From: Nepenthes gracilis
Lineage: Eukaryota > Streptophyta > Magnoliopsida > Caryophyllales > Nepenthaceae
Length of the DNA: 64,000 bases
Direction: 5' to 3'
NCBI GenBank assembly: GCA_033239525.1
Contig: BSYO01000022.1
Location: 8,327,947-8,391,946 of the forward strand
Of the stretch, positions 14,501 to 29,500 are shown in pieces. The translations under genes and the position numbers were made by a program. The notes under the pieces are model-generated. The model did not search any database, was not told the origin of the DNA, and saw only the letters and a list, made by a program, of their open reading frames with translations. Positions within the stretch are counted from its first letter, which is position 1. The number at the start of each line of letters is the position of its first letter.

Positions 14501-17500
14501 ATGGTTGGTCTGGGTTAGTTTGAATAGCATCTTTGAAGGACAGAGGTGGATAATCTTAGAGAGTTGCATATTGATTGCATATTGGGATAGGTTTTTGGGG
14601 AATAGGCATGGTATAGTCTTTAACTGATTGCTTAGCTCGGGTTGTTGGAGGTTGGATAGTTTTAGGTTGGGTAGCTTTGGTTTTGTTCTTGGCTTCCTTG
14701 GGAGGCATGGTTTCCCTATAAAATTTCTTGATTTAAAAAATCAGGTAAAGAGTTTAAAGATTCTTTAATAAATTCAATATCAAAATAAAAAACAGATAAT
14801 ATAACTTGTCATCGAGCAAAATTTTGTTTAGAAGCAAGATTTTTAACATCCTTTTATAAAACATTTTTGGCAGCTTTGCAATTAATTTTTAAAAGAAATT
14901 TTTTATTATATAAATCATCGGAAAATTTTGAGATGCATAAAACAATAGATTAGATATCTTTTTTAATTATTGAATAATTCCTTTGTTATTCTAGCTACAA
15001 GCCAGAGTGGAAACGGATGATTTGTGTATGTGTCTTAGTGCCTAATTGTTGCTTAAGGATGCCTCCATATTCAATATCAGAGGCATCAGTTTCTACTATT
15101 AATAATGATGCATTTGGTTGAGGAATGCCTAAACAAGGTAAGTATTTGACTTGCTGTTTAAGAGTTTTGACTATGTTAGTGTGTTCCTCCATCCATGCTG
15201 GAGGATTTTTCCGGAGCCTTTTATATAAAGGTCCGTATATTTGTCTAAGTTTGGGAATAAAATCTGCTATGTAGTTGAGACATCTTAAAAATATTTGTAA
15301 TTGGTTTTTATCTTTAATTTCATTGGGAAACTTGTTTGCAAATTCAGTAGATCTTTTGATAGGGTTAATAATATGTTGATAAATATTAAATCCTAGAAAT
15401 CTAACTTTTGTTTGAAATAGTTTTATTTTTGAGGAGGAAACAAATAATCCATTTTGTTTTATAATATTTAGAAACCGATGTAAATGTTTAAAATGTTGGT
15501 TTAATGTTTTTTAAAAAAATTAATACATCATCAATATAAACAATTATAAATTACATATATGGATTGAATATTTGGTTCATAATATTTTTAAATTCAGATG
15601 GTGTATTTTTTAATCCAAATGACATTACATTCCACTCATAATGACCAAATGGTACAATAAATGCCATTTTGTATTTATCTTGTTCCTTTTTTTGGATTTT
15701 CTAGAATCCAGATCTCATATCAAGTTTTGAAAATATATTTACATTATATAGTTTATTAATTAAGTCTCTTTTATTAGGTATTAGATACCTAATCCGTTGA
15801 AGTACTTTATTAAGGGGTTTATAACTTATCACTAATCTTGGGACTCCTTGCTCAATTTTTGCCTGCTTTATAACATAGAAAGTAGAGCAATTTCAGGAAG
15901 ATTTAGAGGGTTTAATTAATTTTTTGTCTAATAAATATTGGATTTCTTTTTTACAATACCATAATAGCTCCTGGTTTATTTGAATAGGTCTAGCCTTTGT
16001 GGGTATTTGTGATTCATGGAAGTCTCGTTCATAGGGTAAGCTTACTTGGTGTTGTTTTCTATCCCAAAAAGCATTGGGTAGATTAGCACATACTTCTTTC
16101 TCAAATAATTGTTGAATAGTTATAATCTTATGTTGTATAATAGGGTTTTCTAATTGTTGTTCTACTCTTTTGAACTCTATTTCTTTTTGTGAATATTGTA
16201 TTTGTTTTTCTTTGCTAGTTGTTGCATTTATTTGTCTATATATAGATGCATCTTGTAATTCCTAAATCTTTCGTTGTTTAATAGCATGGATAAAAGGAAA
16301 GAGGATTTGATTACCTAAAATATGAGTAGTTATGCCTCCAGTTAAGGCAGTTATGGGGTAAATTTAAGTAAAGAAAGGAGTTCCTAGTATAATGTATTGT
16401 TAAAGATCCTTAACTAGGGTGAAGGTGGAACGAAAGCAATGACCTTGATTAGAAATCGCAGCATTCGTTAGTTTATAATTAATATTTAATCTAGATCCAT
16501 TTGCAGTATGTAATTTTTTAGTGATTTTTTGATAATATTTTATAAGTATTAATCTTTCTTGTGTACAATTTTGATCAATTTTTGTATCTAATAGGGCCAT
16601 TAACTTTAAATTAAATTCATTATTGATAACTAGTGTAATTTGACAATACCATTTTTGGAAATTTATTTTTATAATTAATTGAAGATATTGTTCTTTAGTT
16701 TGGTGGTGACTTTCTTGGGTTGGTGATTGTTGAGATGTTGATGGTTCATTTGCTACTGGTGTAAGTATCTTGGATTTTAGTAATAAGAGTCTTGTATCCA
16801 ATTGTAATTCATTAAATTTTTGTTCTTGTAATTGGTTCCTTAAGTTTTTTAGTTTAGTTTTTAATTGTTTGATCTCATTTTGTAAATTTTTAGTAGTTAT
16901 TTGTTTGAATAATGATTGAGATGGATATTTTTCAAATACTTTTGTTAGGCTGAAAGGTTCAGGATTTTCATTTCTTTGTTTTTGAGTTAATAGATTTTTA
17001 AATTTTAGATAATATTGTCGTTTAATTTTTAGATCTTCTATTTTATTTATGATGTTAACAAAAAATTCTTTTTCATCTTTAGTTCTTAACATATTTAATT
17101 ATTATAATTTACAATCACATAAATGTTGAGATTCATAGAATTATTCTTGTTCAGATTTGGGATAGGAGGAAGAGTTGCTAGACACATTTTCTTGAATTTC
17201 ATACAATTCATTTTCTTCAACTTCAACTTGATATTCAAATTCTTCCGAATCACTAAGTAATAAGAAGACTAGGTTGTTACACATTTGCTCATTATCTTTG
17301 AACAATTCATATATCTTCTTTTTAGGTTTACACTGGTTGGATTTATGACCAAGCCTTTTGCATTTCCAACATATTATTTTAGATTGTGGGTACTGAGGTC
17401 TTTTTTCTTCAGTATTGTGCTGAGTTGATTTTTTATGAGATTTCCTTATATATTTATACCCCATGTATACCCCATGTCAAACAGGAGGGTCAAGCATTTA

Positions 17501-20500
17501 CATTTACACCTTATAAATGGGGCCAAACCCCATCTATATACCCCGTGGATGGGAACAATCAAGCCTTCCTAAAATGTTTGTTAATGGACATTTACAACCG
17601 ATTTTCCATATCAAACACAATGGTTCTAAGGTTCCAAACCAAATCTCTACGTTACGGATGCTTCCATAATAACATTAAACAAAAGATTTCATATTATGGA
17701 AATCAAAATATGTAAAGAAACATCAAACTTAAACATAGGAATCAACACAAGGAAAGGAACTCACTACAAAATTTAAAAAAGCTCGGTAGGAAGGGAAAAG
17801 AAATTATGGAACTCACTTTCCTTATAAAATATTAAGTTTTGGAAAGAGATTCTTGAGATTTTCCAACACCAAGCAATTGATCCCTTCACTTTCTTTTCTT
17901 CCTTTTGCTCTTAGAAGTACTGTTTTAAAGTGAGTAGAGAAAGCATCTCAACTCACAAATACAACACAAGCATCTCAAGCATACAGCTCAATCCTTCTTA
18001 TGCTAGTGATTTGTCAAGCTAGGGTTGATCAATGACTGTAATTGGACCTGCTTTTAAGCCGTGTAATCATCTAATTGGCTACTAAAAATGACATGGCAAA
18101 ACTAGAACAATAAGGAAACTCAAGAATAAAATGTTTGTTGGTTGCTCGAGCTAAAAAGTCTCACAAAACCCATGCGAAACATTCTGCTACCAATTCAATT
18201 GCACAGACTTCACGTGAAAGTCCAGTGAAATACCTTGGAACCAAATTGCTTGAGCAAAAACTTGCACTGTAAACACACTACACCCCTTGGACAAATTTGG
18301 CTCAAGGAGGAATCAAGTCGACATCTGACAAAACCCCTCAAATTTCTTCAAATATTTAAAATTGTAAATATGCATATGCATATGGAAACCTTAAACATGC
18401 ATTAAACATATATCTAATCATGTACTACTACTAACCACACTCAAAACTATGACATTACAAATTTTTTTATTTTTTTGGATGTGGCTTATGATCTCGTGGT
18501 GGTTAATACTTATTGGAAGAAAAGGAAGCATCATTTAATAATGTATAAGAGTGGCTCATCAAAATCTTAAAGGTACTATTTTATCATGAGGAAGCGTGAT
18601 CCTGTATTATAAGAACTATTTGACCACTCTTGAGGGAAGCTTGAATACACAATAGCAATACTGTTTGTTGGTTTTGGATTTGTATCTCAAGACATGAAAG
18701 AGGAAGAGGATAAAGTACAATCAACCAAGAACTGAATGGTACAACTGTAGAACTAAAATTGTCCTTTGTTATAGGTAATTGGCATCTGCTAAAATAGAAA
18801 CTCAATGTTATGTACATGTTAATACGCTTGATATCCCCCTCAAATTGATGTTGATTGATTAAGAAGTATCAATTTTTCAATCATAAACTAATGTTGTTGT
18901 CGTGGTAGAGCTTTGGTGAACACATTAGTTTGTTAAAGGTTGGTGGAGATGTATGGAAGAGTAATCACATGATGATGATACTCTTTACGAATTGAGTGAT
19001 AATCGACGTCAATATATTTTGTATTTTTATGAAAGACCATATTGGATGCAATTTGAATAAAACTAATATTATTAGCATGAAGTAGGGTAGGATAAAGTTG
19101 AGGAATACCAAGCTTGCCTAACAGTCTCCTAAGCCACACTATCTTAGAGCAAGTTGAGAACATATCACAATACTTGGGCCCGGTGGAAGATTTTATGATG
19201 CAATTTTGCTTCTTCCTCTTCTAAAAAATAACCTCACTTCCCAGAAACATGTACTAGCCAGTAATTGAACATCGAGTATCTGCACATCCAGTCCAATTTG
19301 TGTCACTATAGCCCATCAATTGTATAGTGGATCTTATAGGAAAAAAATAACTCACAACCAGAAGTACCGTTTAAATATCGAACTATATGTCATACTACAA
19401 CCAGATTTGAGTGTCAAAGTGCCTACATATATTAACTTATCCACTGAACTACAAAAGAAATATTTGACTTGGTGATCATTAAATAATTCATACTGCCAAC
19501 TAGTTGCCTATACACATATAGATCTGATAATAATTGTCCTTCCTCTTATTAGAGTATTAAATTGACCTCCATAGGTGTAAAAGCTGAGTTTCTTGACTAA
19601 AGACCAACTAATGTAATAATCTCTTGTATGTACTTGTGTTGAGGTGAAAGTGTGCCTATAAGAGTAGGGAGCACCTTAAATCAAAAAAATACCGTAACAT
19701 GAGTAGAATCATACTAACTTTGAGTAAATTGGAAATCAAGAAGAGTTTTATGAAAGTTCTCAAACCAAGCATTCGGTGCCTATTTTAACCCATACGAAGA
19801 TCGCTTCAACCAACAAGTTTCTTAGGTGAAACAAATGAGCATGTCAAGAGGGGGGTTATATAGATTTCTTCATTGAGATCCCCGTGTAGAAAAAGCATTT
19901 TTCACATCCATCTATTGAATAGATCGACTTTTGCAGTATCAATAGCAATAATAGTTCGCATAGCTATGATAGTCCCATCGTACCGTAGGTTAATGGAATT
20001 TATCCATTTGCATCAAATAGGTTTGACTATTGTAAGTCATGGTACAATATACTAGGTATGATTTTGCTAAAAAACCCGAAAATTTTCTTGCATAGCATGC
20101 TGCCAACATGCTTAAAGATGCTTGAGAGTAGACTGAAGATACAAAAGTTGTATCCAAAGTTGCTTGAAGAGCTATATAAGAGAAATCATACCTATCGAGT
20201 GGTCGAATTGAGGTTCAAGTGTAGCAGGATTAGGCAGCGGTGGATCAGTGTCAGATAGAAGCAGTGGGGTGACGTATATTTTACACAAGCCCTGGCTTAA
20301 ATCATTGTATAGTACAAGATGTTTAGAAGTAGGAAGACTAACCAAACGGAATCATATATAATATGGACTTGGAAGAAATTTTGGTTTTCAAAGAAGATCA
20401 CATGATAAGAAATTCAGAGTTTGTTGGTGTTAAATTATGACACACAAACCCTTTATGAGAAGTAGTATACCCCAAAAATGCACGTCTAATAGCCTGGGTG

Positions 20501-23500
20501 GCAAGCTTGCTACATTCATTTGGGGGCAAGTGAACAAAACACACAATCATATATATGAAGAGAGTGATACTCATGAGTAATGTCAAACAAACGAGAATAA
20601 GGAGAGTCATATTGTAAAATTTGAGGGCAACTGATTAATTAAATAAACATCTGAGATAGTACTTCGACCTAAAATTTAGTAGGAATAGAAGATTTAATCA
20701 ATAAGGTACGAATAATGTCCAAAAGATGATGACTCTTTTGTTTGACTACCCTATTTTGTTGAGGGGTATAAGGATAAGAACATTGCAAAATAATACCCTT
20801 TGTGGTTAAATAAGCTTGGAAATTATGTGACATATACTCCCCCCGGATGAGATCGTGAGATTTTAATGCATCTGGAAAATTGTGTTTCAATAAAAATAGT
20901 GAAAGCTTGAAAAACATAAAATACTTCATCTTTTGAACGAATAAAGTATTCTCTGATAAGGCAATTGTAGTCATCAATGAACATAACTAAATATATGTAC
21001 TAAGCATGCAATGTGACTGGACTTATTCCCCACGCATCAATATGAACAATTTTGGAAGTTGTGGATGCACGACTACCACGAAAAGGAAAGGGTAAAGCTT
21101 TGTTCTAATCAAGTTTCCAAAAAGCACAATTGGATAACATATTAATATAAGAAACATATCAAATTGCTTGTCATTACTATCCTCATCCCATGGGTTATAT
21201 ATAAATTTGCTGAGCTTTTGGCTCATCTTTACATCCTCTCCGTTTTCAGATTTTTAGTGACCGGTGCAATGAAGAGCCATGGAGGTTCATAATGTACTAT
21301 TTAAAGACTTGTTGCTAATTTGGTGGAACTTCATATATAATTGCTTGATCTTAAAATCTTTTTAGTATTGGTGACATGTATGGGATGTATTATGGAACAG
21401 ATAATATCTGATGATTGTGTGTTTTTGTGTGTGTGTGTGTGCCATTTGTTATATCGAGGTTGCAAAATGGAAGCATAATGAGTAATGATTTGGTTTGTCT
21501 TTGGATTTATTGCACTTCCCCGGGTTGTGACATGCTATTTCCTTTTTTTTTTCTTCCGAGTTAGGGAGAACACCACAATGCTTGAGAGCTTGTTACTGAA
21601 GTAAATCTAGTTGCTTTGTTATTGGTTATTCAAAATATAAGTTGTAAAAGAAGCATTGAAGATGATGGAGATAGGGAAGGAGGTTGCACCAAACGGTTTC
21701 CCTGGTAGAATCTCTGAAATGTATAGGGGCAAGGAAATTTTGTGGTTAACTAGATTGTTTAACGAAATCTGATATAGCAAGAAAATGCCAGATGAGCGGA
21801 AAATGAGCACTTTGGCACCCTCATACAAGAAATTAAGGATATATAGAGTTGCAACAATTATAGAGGTATCAAGTCAATGAGCTAAACTATGAAGGCTTGT
21901 GAAAGGTTTATTGAAAGAATGCTGTGGTGAGACAGGTGTATCATAGAACCAATATGGAGTCACGCGAAGCAGATCCAATATGACAGCTATTTATAAAGGC
22001 TCCCAGCCAAGCAGTTTAAGAAAAGACGATATATTCATAAAATGTTTATTGATTTAGAGAAACTATACAGTATTGTCCCAAGAGAAATGTTATGGATTAC
22101 TTCACAGAAACAAGGAGTTTCCATTGGATACATCTAAGTTAGTTTTAGACTTGTATCTATTTGCATTAGTCATAGATGAAATGACATAGCATATTCATCA
22201 TGTACCTTGGTGCATGCTTTTTGTAAATAACTGTTTTTGTGGATATAATATTAGTGGACGTTAATGCTAAGTTGGACAGTTTGAGAAAGGCTTTGGAAGC
22301 TACAACTTTTAGAATTAATAGAACAAAACCTAATATATTGGCTGTAAGTTGAGAAACAATAGATAAGTAGATGGTGGGGAGTGGGGATTGGAAGCGAAAG
22401 CCTACCCATGAGGGACTGCTTTCAAATATGCTGGATCAATGATTTAAAAAGAATTGGCCAAGAGGAGGATATTATTCATTTGATTGAAACAAGTTAGAGA
22501 CGTTTAAGAAATGCTCCTGGACTTCTGAGTGACCAAAGAATATACTCAAACTTAAAGAAAAATAGTGAGGTGGTTATTATGCCAACCATATTGTGCAGAC
22601 CGGATTCTTTGGTGGTTAGATGCCAACATGTGTAAAAAGGGCAGTAACATAGATAAAGATGCAAATATAGATGTGTGTTTATCATAGATGAAAAATATGG
22701 TTATCAATATCAATCACTGCAGTATTAGGCCATCTGTATCAACATTGGACATATTGGATGATGATTGTTTTTGCAGCAGAGCAAAACGAATAGGAGGGAA
22801 AATATCGGACATTATATCCTAGTACGCAGCATCTCTCAATTTTGCCTCGGTATCAGGAAATTATCTGTATATGAGGAGCTCAATACTCATATATATTGGC
22901 CAATATTTTGTATATTGTCTAATATTTCACTCCATGGTGTTTATACAAGAAAAGATAGGATTTGAAACAACATTATATGGGAAAAGTTTGGTGTGGCACC
23001 CATAAAAAATGCGAAAAGTGTTTAAGGTGGTTTGGTCGTGTAAAGTGAAGTCTGCATAATGTGCTTATCAGGGGATATGAGATCTTTGAAGAAGTTCGTT
23101 ACAGAAGAGGCAGAGGAAGATTAAAGAGAAGGTTGAAGATAACTATCGGGCATGGTCGTGCACATTATAACTTAGCAGAGGGCATCCTACAACAAAGCTG
23201 AATGGGGGTGAAGAATCCATGTAGCCAACATAGCTTGGTGGGAAAGGTCAGTTTAGTTTGAATATCAAGTATCAAAACCTGGTCGTCAAGCAAGCAAGAA
23301 ACTTCTTTTGAGTGATAAAACATCCCGGAAAAAAGATGCAGTTACTTTGTGCAAGTACTTTATGGTAACTTTTGCGATTTTGAGCCATTTGTTGTTTTGT
23401 TGTCAATTATATNNNNNNNNNNNNNNNNNNNNNNNNNNNNNNNNNNNNNNNNNNNNNNNNNNNNNNNNNNNNNNNNNNNNNNNNNNNNNNNNNNNNNNNN

Positions 23501-26500
23501 NNNNNNNNNNNNGGTTGATGTTCAAGTATCGTGTCTATGCCTGTTCTGGTGGGGCTCTGGCAGCTGCATGGAGCACAATTTCGATGTGATTGTCTAAGGG
23601 TGCACTTTACACTAGGAAGATGCATGCGTGCTGGTTGCTTTTATCACAGCTTCATCTGGATGCCAAAATTAAATACTGTTGTTGATTTGAACCAACCTTT
23701 GGTACAGACTCAGACAGCCTAGCATAGTGCAACATTTGCAAGTATACTAGTCCCTGTCAGACTCTGGAGGCTCACAGTAAGAATTATGTGCCCTAGTTGA
23801 AGAGTTTCAGAAGAAGAAAGATATAGGTTGAAGTGGGTTTCAAAAAATTTCTCTAAGTGACGGTCAACAGGTCTCATGTTAGTGTACATAATCTGATGTT
23901 TTGAATGGGAGCTGTAATGAAAGTGACAGTCCAATGTGAGGAGATGGGTGCTGGCCAATTGTACACTGAGTATAACCTTCAATAAGTTTAATCGGGAAAA
24001 GGAGAGCTCAGGACATAGATCATTGCACCAAAAATGTGCTTACAGTGGCAGCATTTGATGGAAAGAGCATAGGCATATCTTCATGCCAAAGCAATGCTTG
24101 ATGGCATGGTGATGGACTTCAATCATGCAAATGAGATTTAGCACAGTTGGGAAATCTTCTGTTCTATTGAAGGGATTGATGAAGGTTGTATCAAGAATTT
24201 TTCAGATTACGAGTTGGGCTGATAAGGATGAATTTGGCGTTATAAGGCCTTTTCTTTCTAACTTTGGGGGTTACATGATGAAGATTTGGAGAAGATAATC
24301 AGGAGGGTTTTCATGTCTCTGAATTCCCAATGGTTAGTTTTCAAGCTTTTCAAATTTCTTGAGATGATGGGAATGGAAGGGGAGATCAAAAGAGGAAGTG
24401 TGAAAGAGGCAGGTTTTTGAACAATATTTGGTCTAAGAGAAGAATTATTGTAGGTAATTGAAGAGTGTTGTAAAGGAGAACAATATGAAACAGCAATAAT
24501 GATATGGTTGGACAAATGTATAGATAATGATAAGGTTCTGAATAACTTCTAGCTAATTTGGGTTGAAGTTAGTTGCACTGTACGAGAGGAAATGAGGAAT
24601 GCAAATGCTTCCAACATACAGAAGAGAAAAGAAATTGACTGTGCAACTGGGTAATATGAATTGCTCTATTTACTTTTCACCATTACAGAAGGCTACATTT
24701 TCCTTTTTCTGGATCAGTGAATAAGCATAAACAAACAACCATAGATGTGCTAGATGCTTGAGACCATAAGCCATCTAACATAAATTGGTCAAGAAACTGG
24801 AAAAAAAAAAAATGAACCCATGTATGATACAACTTGAATCAACCCAACTGAATTTGCAGTTCCCTCTCTTACAACACAATATTGTTTTTTGGTAACTACA
24901 ACAGAATATCATTCCGCACTCCCCATTAGTTTTCTGGTATGGGGTCACTTGCATTTTCTCTCTAGTTTTAATGATTATAATGTTTTTTTTTCTTTCTGGT
25001 ATAATGTTCATAATGTAAAGATCAGTGGCTTTTAGAGTGAAAGAGTGATGTTTAAAGGGACAAATGAAAAGAGGAAAGAAGCAAGAAAGAAAACTTTTGG
25101 TGCTTTGATATTAGCTCTATCTGTTGTTCTTTGCACTTGATTGTCAAATACAAGGCTTCCTTGATGAGGATTGTTTTCACCGTTGATGCTAGTGGGTTCA
25201 GGAGTCTTATATTATGCACCATCAGTTGTGTTGTTCCTATGTGAATTAAAGCCTCTCTGATTTGATAGTATTATTCTCTATACATTTGAAACATATTTTG
25301 GCATTTGATTTTTCCAGATCTAGTGTCCAACTTGAAGAAGAATAGGTTTGATGTCTCAGAGAACAGTGAGATTTCTTCATTCTTGGAACGTGCATTTGTC
25401 CGCATTGATGCCTGGTTTAAATGGTTCAATACTACTCAATCAGGTTAACTTCGTGCTTTTCCCTTCATTTTCTTATAGACATCATTTGCTATGGTTGCTT
25501 GAAAGTGGAGGAATTGGTAGATTTCTTGGAATTGACCAATCTATGTTATCCATGAGATTTGGGAGATTCAACTCCTCCCAAAACCCTCAACGGTGGGATC
25601 TAAAAGCCCGTGGGTGTTTTATTTGATGTATTTCCTCTCCAAGGGAATTGAAGATGATGTACTATACCTGCATTGACCTTATTAAAAATTATAATAGAAG
25701 CTTGTCCATAAGATGGGTGCAAAGTTGTTCAACCAAACATGAATAAGGAAATTGGAACGAGATTATGATAACATACCAAACATGGGATTCATTTAATTCC
25801 TTGAGATTGAAACTCCAGGTATTAAAATATTCCTAGGAATTCAGCTAGTTTATACCAAATGACACCATGGTGTCTTTATGTTTTGTTGCAGCTTATTCTG
25901 ATCATCAAAGAATAGTGAAGAGTTAAGATGCAATGTCATATTTGTATATCTGTTTGTCATTTGGTGCATTATTATGTTATATTCCTTACTATTGCAAGAT
26001 TCGGTCCTTGCTCTTTAATATCCTCTCTTCTCTTTGATTCTGAAATGAATGTCCATTTCCTTTATTTCTGTATCCATTGCATTTGCTGTAAGGTTTTGTT
26101 ATAATATGTAATGAGAAGAAAAGTGAAGGAATGAATTATCTTCCCATTTCCCACATTAATATGTACCCTTACCACAAGGTTCAGAGCCTTACTAATCAAG
26201 TTGTCATGAGTTCGAATGTTGAGACCTTTGACATATTCATATTTCTAGGTTCGACAAGCTTTTGATCATTTTCCAATCATACGATTGAAAGATAAATTTT
26301 CAATATGGTGTTCTCTTTCATCGTCAGGGAAACAACCAAATAGTAAGACCTGGTATGCTGACAAGCTGCAAAATAGGGAACTCTTATGTGTAGTCACTTT
26401 TGATCAATGTCTAGGACAGATAGTCCTCATGACTATCCTACTTGTTTGCTTATGTTATAGGATTTTTGCCCAGTAGTTTCGTTGTTAAATACTATCCATG

Positions 26501-29500
26501 CAAACAAATTGAGCTACAATAATGGATTAAATATTGATCAATATATATTAATATCTATGATTCTCAATACTAATTTTTTCAGTACTGGGAAATTATCATG
26601 ATTTATCTCCGTATCGTTGACATTGCACTAAATCAACCGAAATTCCAAATATTAATCGATATAGTCAATACATATCATATTTCTTTAATTTTCTTAGCTT
26701 TTTGAAAACCTAGATCATAAATATTAAGTTTCTTAGCTTTGAATATAACCAAGTCTTTTAAGGAGCCTAAATCCATATTTTTTTGGAGGTATAAAACACA
26801 CATAAATAAAGTTTGTTGGGTTTTTCAATAACCTAGAAAGGTATGAAACTCAATTTTGATTAGATTAACTAGAACTCTTCAAAAATTGAAATATATAGTA
26901 AATGATCAATTTTTGCTATATATCTCAATTTTAATGTAGTCATGAGCAACAAAAACTTTTTGCGTTCATCACGTCCTATGCCAATACATACTGTTTGATA
27001 CAGTTATAACTAATACCGATACCGATATAGATAATTTAATCTAGATTGCAACATTGTTATCAATAGCACCATAACTCTAGCCAAAGGTGGCGAGTTAACG
27101 GACTCTCTTTCTACATTTTACTCAATATGGAGAACACCCTTGGATGAGGGTCCATCAAATTATCAAATCCTTTATTCACCAGCTCCATTCAAGTTTTTAA
27201 AGTTTTACTCTATGTTTCCTACAGCTTCTGACCACTTACAACTAGTTTGGTGGGATAAGATAAAGTCCCCATTAAGGATTCCTATGAATCCTTATTACCT
27301 AAAAATAGTTACTAACTTGTTTGGTTGCATTTGAGAATAACTATTCTAAATGAGAATAATCCATGCCAGTGGGAGGTGGTATTCTTTATTCCTGAATAAG
27401 GAATAAGTGTTTCCAATTTCACTACTGCCAGCAACCTCCGGTGATCTCAGCCATTAGCTTGCTTTGGCCACTTTTGCCTGCTGCCTCTGCCACCCAATGC
27501 CACCAGCCATCACCATTGGCCACCACCGTGGAATAGCATGAATAATTATTCCCACCTTATTTTAGGTTGCACTTTATTTGATTTCCATCTTATTTTATTC
27601 TAACAACCAAATATACCTTTACTGTTTACCTCTCTTTCTCATTTTCTACTGTTTCCTGCTGCATCACTCATTAATGGTGTGTGCTCTGTTTCTACTTTGC
27701 AAGTGTTGTAACCACCTCCGTATTACCTCATCTATTGATATTTTCATTTCTTACTTCATCTTGTGGTGTTACGCCATTCCTCTATCTCGATTGCCCCAAT
27801 AAATGGTTGCTTATACCATTTTGAATGAATTTATAAGTTAGCCTTTGATACTATAATATGTAGATTCTGCATCCATGATAATTGGGTATCAAATTCTGTA
27901 AGTTCTTTCTAAAAACTTCTGTTGTCATGATGCATCAGATGTAGCCTGCTGATGTTCATATGCAGATTTCTTATTTGTCAAATCATTTGACCCTCTTTAG
28001 ACCCCATGATGTGGGAGCCTTGTTCATGCTTCCAGCTGATTGCTAATTACGTATCTTGATTTGCAGGAAAGAATATCAACAGCTACTACTGGCATGGCAG
28101 GGACAACACAACAATTCGTGAACTAAATCCAAAGGTGAGCATCTTGTTGGTAGACTTGCCGTTGAATCCAAATTCACGTGTCTGTGGTAGATTACCTAAT
28201 TATGTCAGGAAGGGCATTGTCAGTGGTCACATTACAATCTTGCGCATGACCTGATATCCAGAAAAGAAATGAATCTGCCAAAATAGCATTTAGAAGACGC
28301 AATTCTGCAGACCTAGTCCATGTGGTTTACCAGAAGCCTTATGTGCTCTGTTTGTCTGCATAGGAAACTTTGATTTCTTGCAAATTCTGCTTCTCCATGG
28401 TCCTGTTCGCCATACAGTACTGTTTATAAGTTCTACGCATGATTTCTGGATTGCATGACAGCGTTTGGTGCCACCCTTACAGCTAAATTATGATCCCCAT
28501 TGTGTAGACAATCGGACATCCACTATCGCTTTTCATACCATGAGAGCTCAAATGTCTGGTGGCATTTTGAACATTTTTCACTCTTTAATAGGAATGCTCT
28601 ACATTTGGCTTCCTATCCTGAAACTGGATCCCATTACTCCTCCCATAGCATGGAGAACATAGATATAAATATCGACCAATATGTATCAGTATCAATTCCC
28701 TCTAATACTAATATTTCTTGATATTGTGGCAATATTGTGATATATTTTCATATTGACAATATAATGCGATATATCAGCTAATATAATTGATTTTTGGCCT
28801 ATATATCAACTGATATAGCCCTATCAGCGTATAATTTTTAAAATTTTTTTCCATTATATATGATATCAATATGCATTGTCCAATACCGATAAAGTTGCTA
28901 CAGGCACTAATGTTGATGCTGATACCGATATTTTCATCCATAAAGGGAAGTTACATGAATGTTGAAGAAAATTGTGAAAACCCAATGAACTTTTTTTGAC
29001 ACTCTTAAAAGGGTAAACCTTCTTGCAAAGTTCGTGAACTCGGTTGATTAAGATGCCTCTTTTTTATTTGACTTGTATCTTCATTAAAGACCTGTATCAT
29101 AGGTGCATTTCCGTTTGGATAAGTTTATGAGCCCAGTGATTTTAATTCCTTTTCTGATGGCTTGAACAGTGACAATTGAGTAGTCTAGGATATCACTTAC
29201 TGTGCATTATACTCTGAGGATTCCTTTATGCGTACCCTAATGATGATATGTTTTTTGTTAACTTGTTTCGGAAATCTCCAGACACTCTCTTCTGGGTTGG
29301 ATGACTATCCCCGTGCATCACACCCTAATGAAGATGAACGTCACCTGGACTTGAGGTGTTGGATGCTTCTTGCGGCAGATTGCATGAATAGCATCACAGA
29401 GCTTTTGAGGAATAATGAACTGGGAAAGGTATAATAAGCTTAGTGTTATGAATATCATGATTTTTCTGCATATATGTTGAGCCTCTTAATTGGAATGATG

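Larger units (their letters stand above)
25444..28066 (+). other. GCS1 intron with two MITE-like elements
   Basis: This 2.6-kb intron contains the repeats listed separately at about 26515-27060 and 27316-27613. The remainder shows no coding similarity. Confidence 0.55.

Noticed and set aside
17465..18461. Solo LTR next to the viral fossil
   Set aside because: A CATTACA-type end is present, but no matching start and no target duplication could be found.
23308..23625. Open frames spanning the N run
   Set aside because: They exist only because Ns are not stops.
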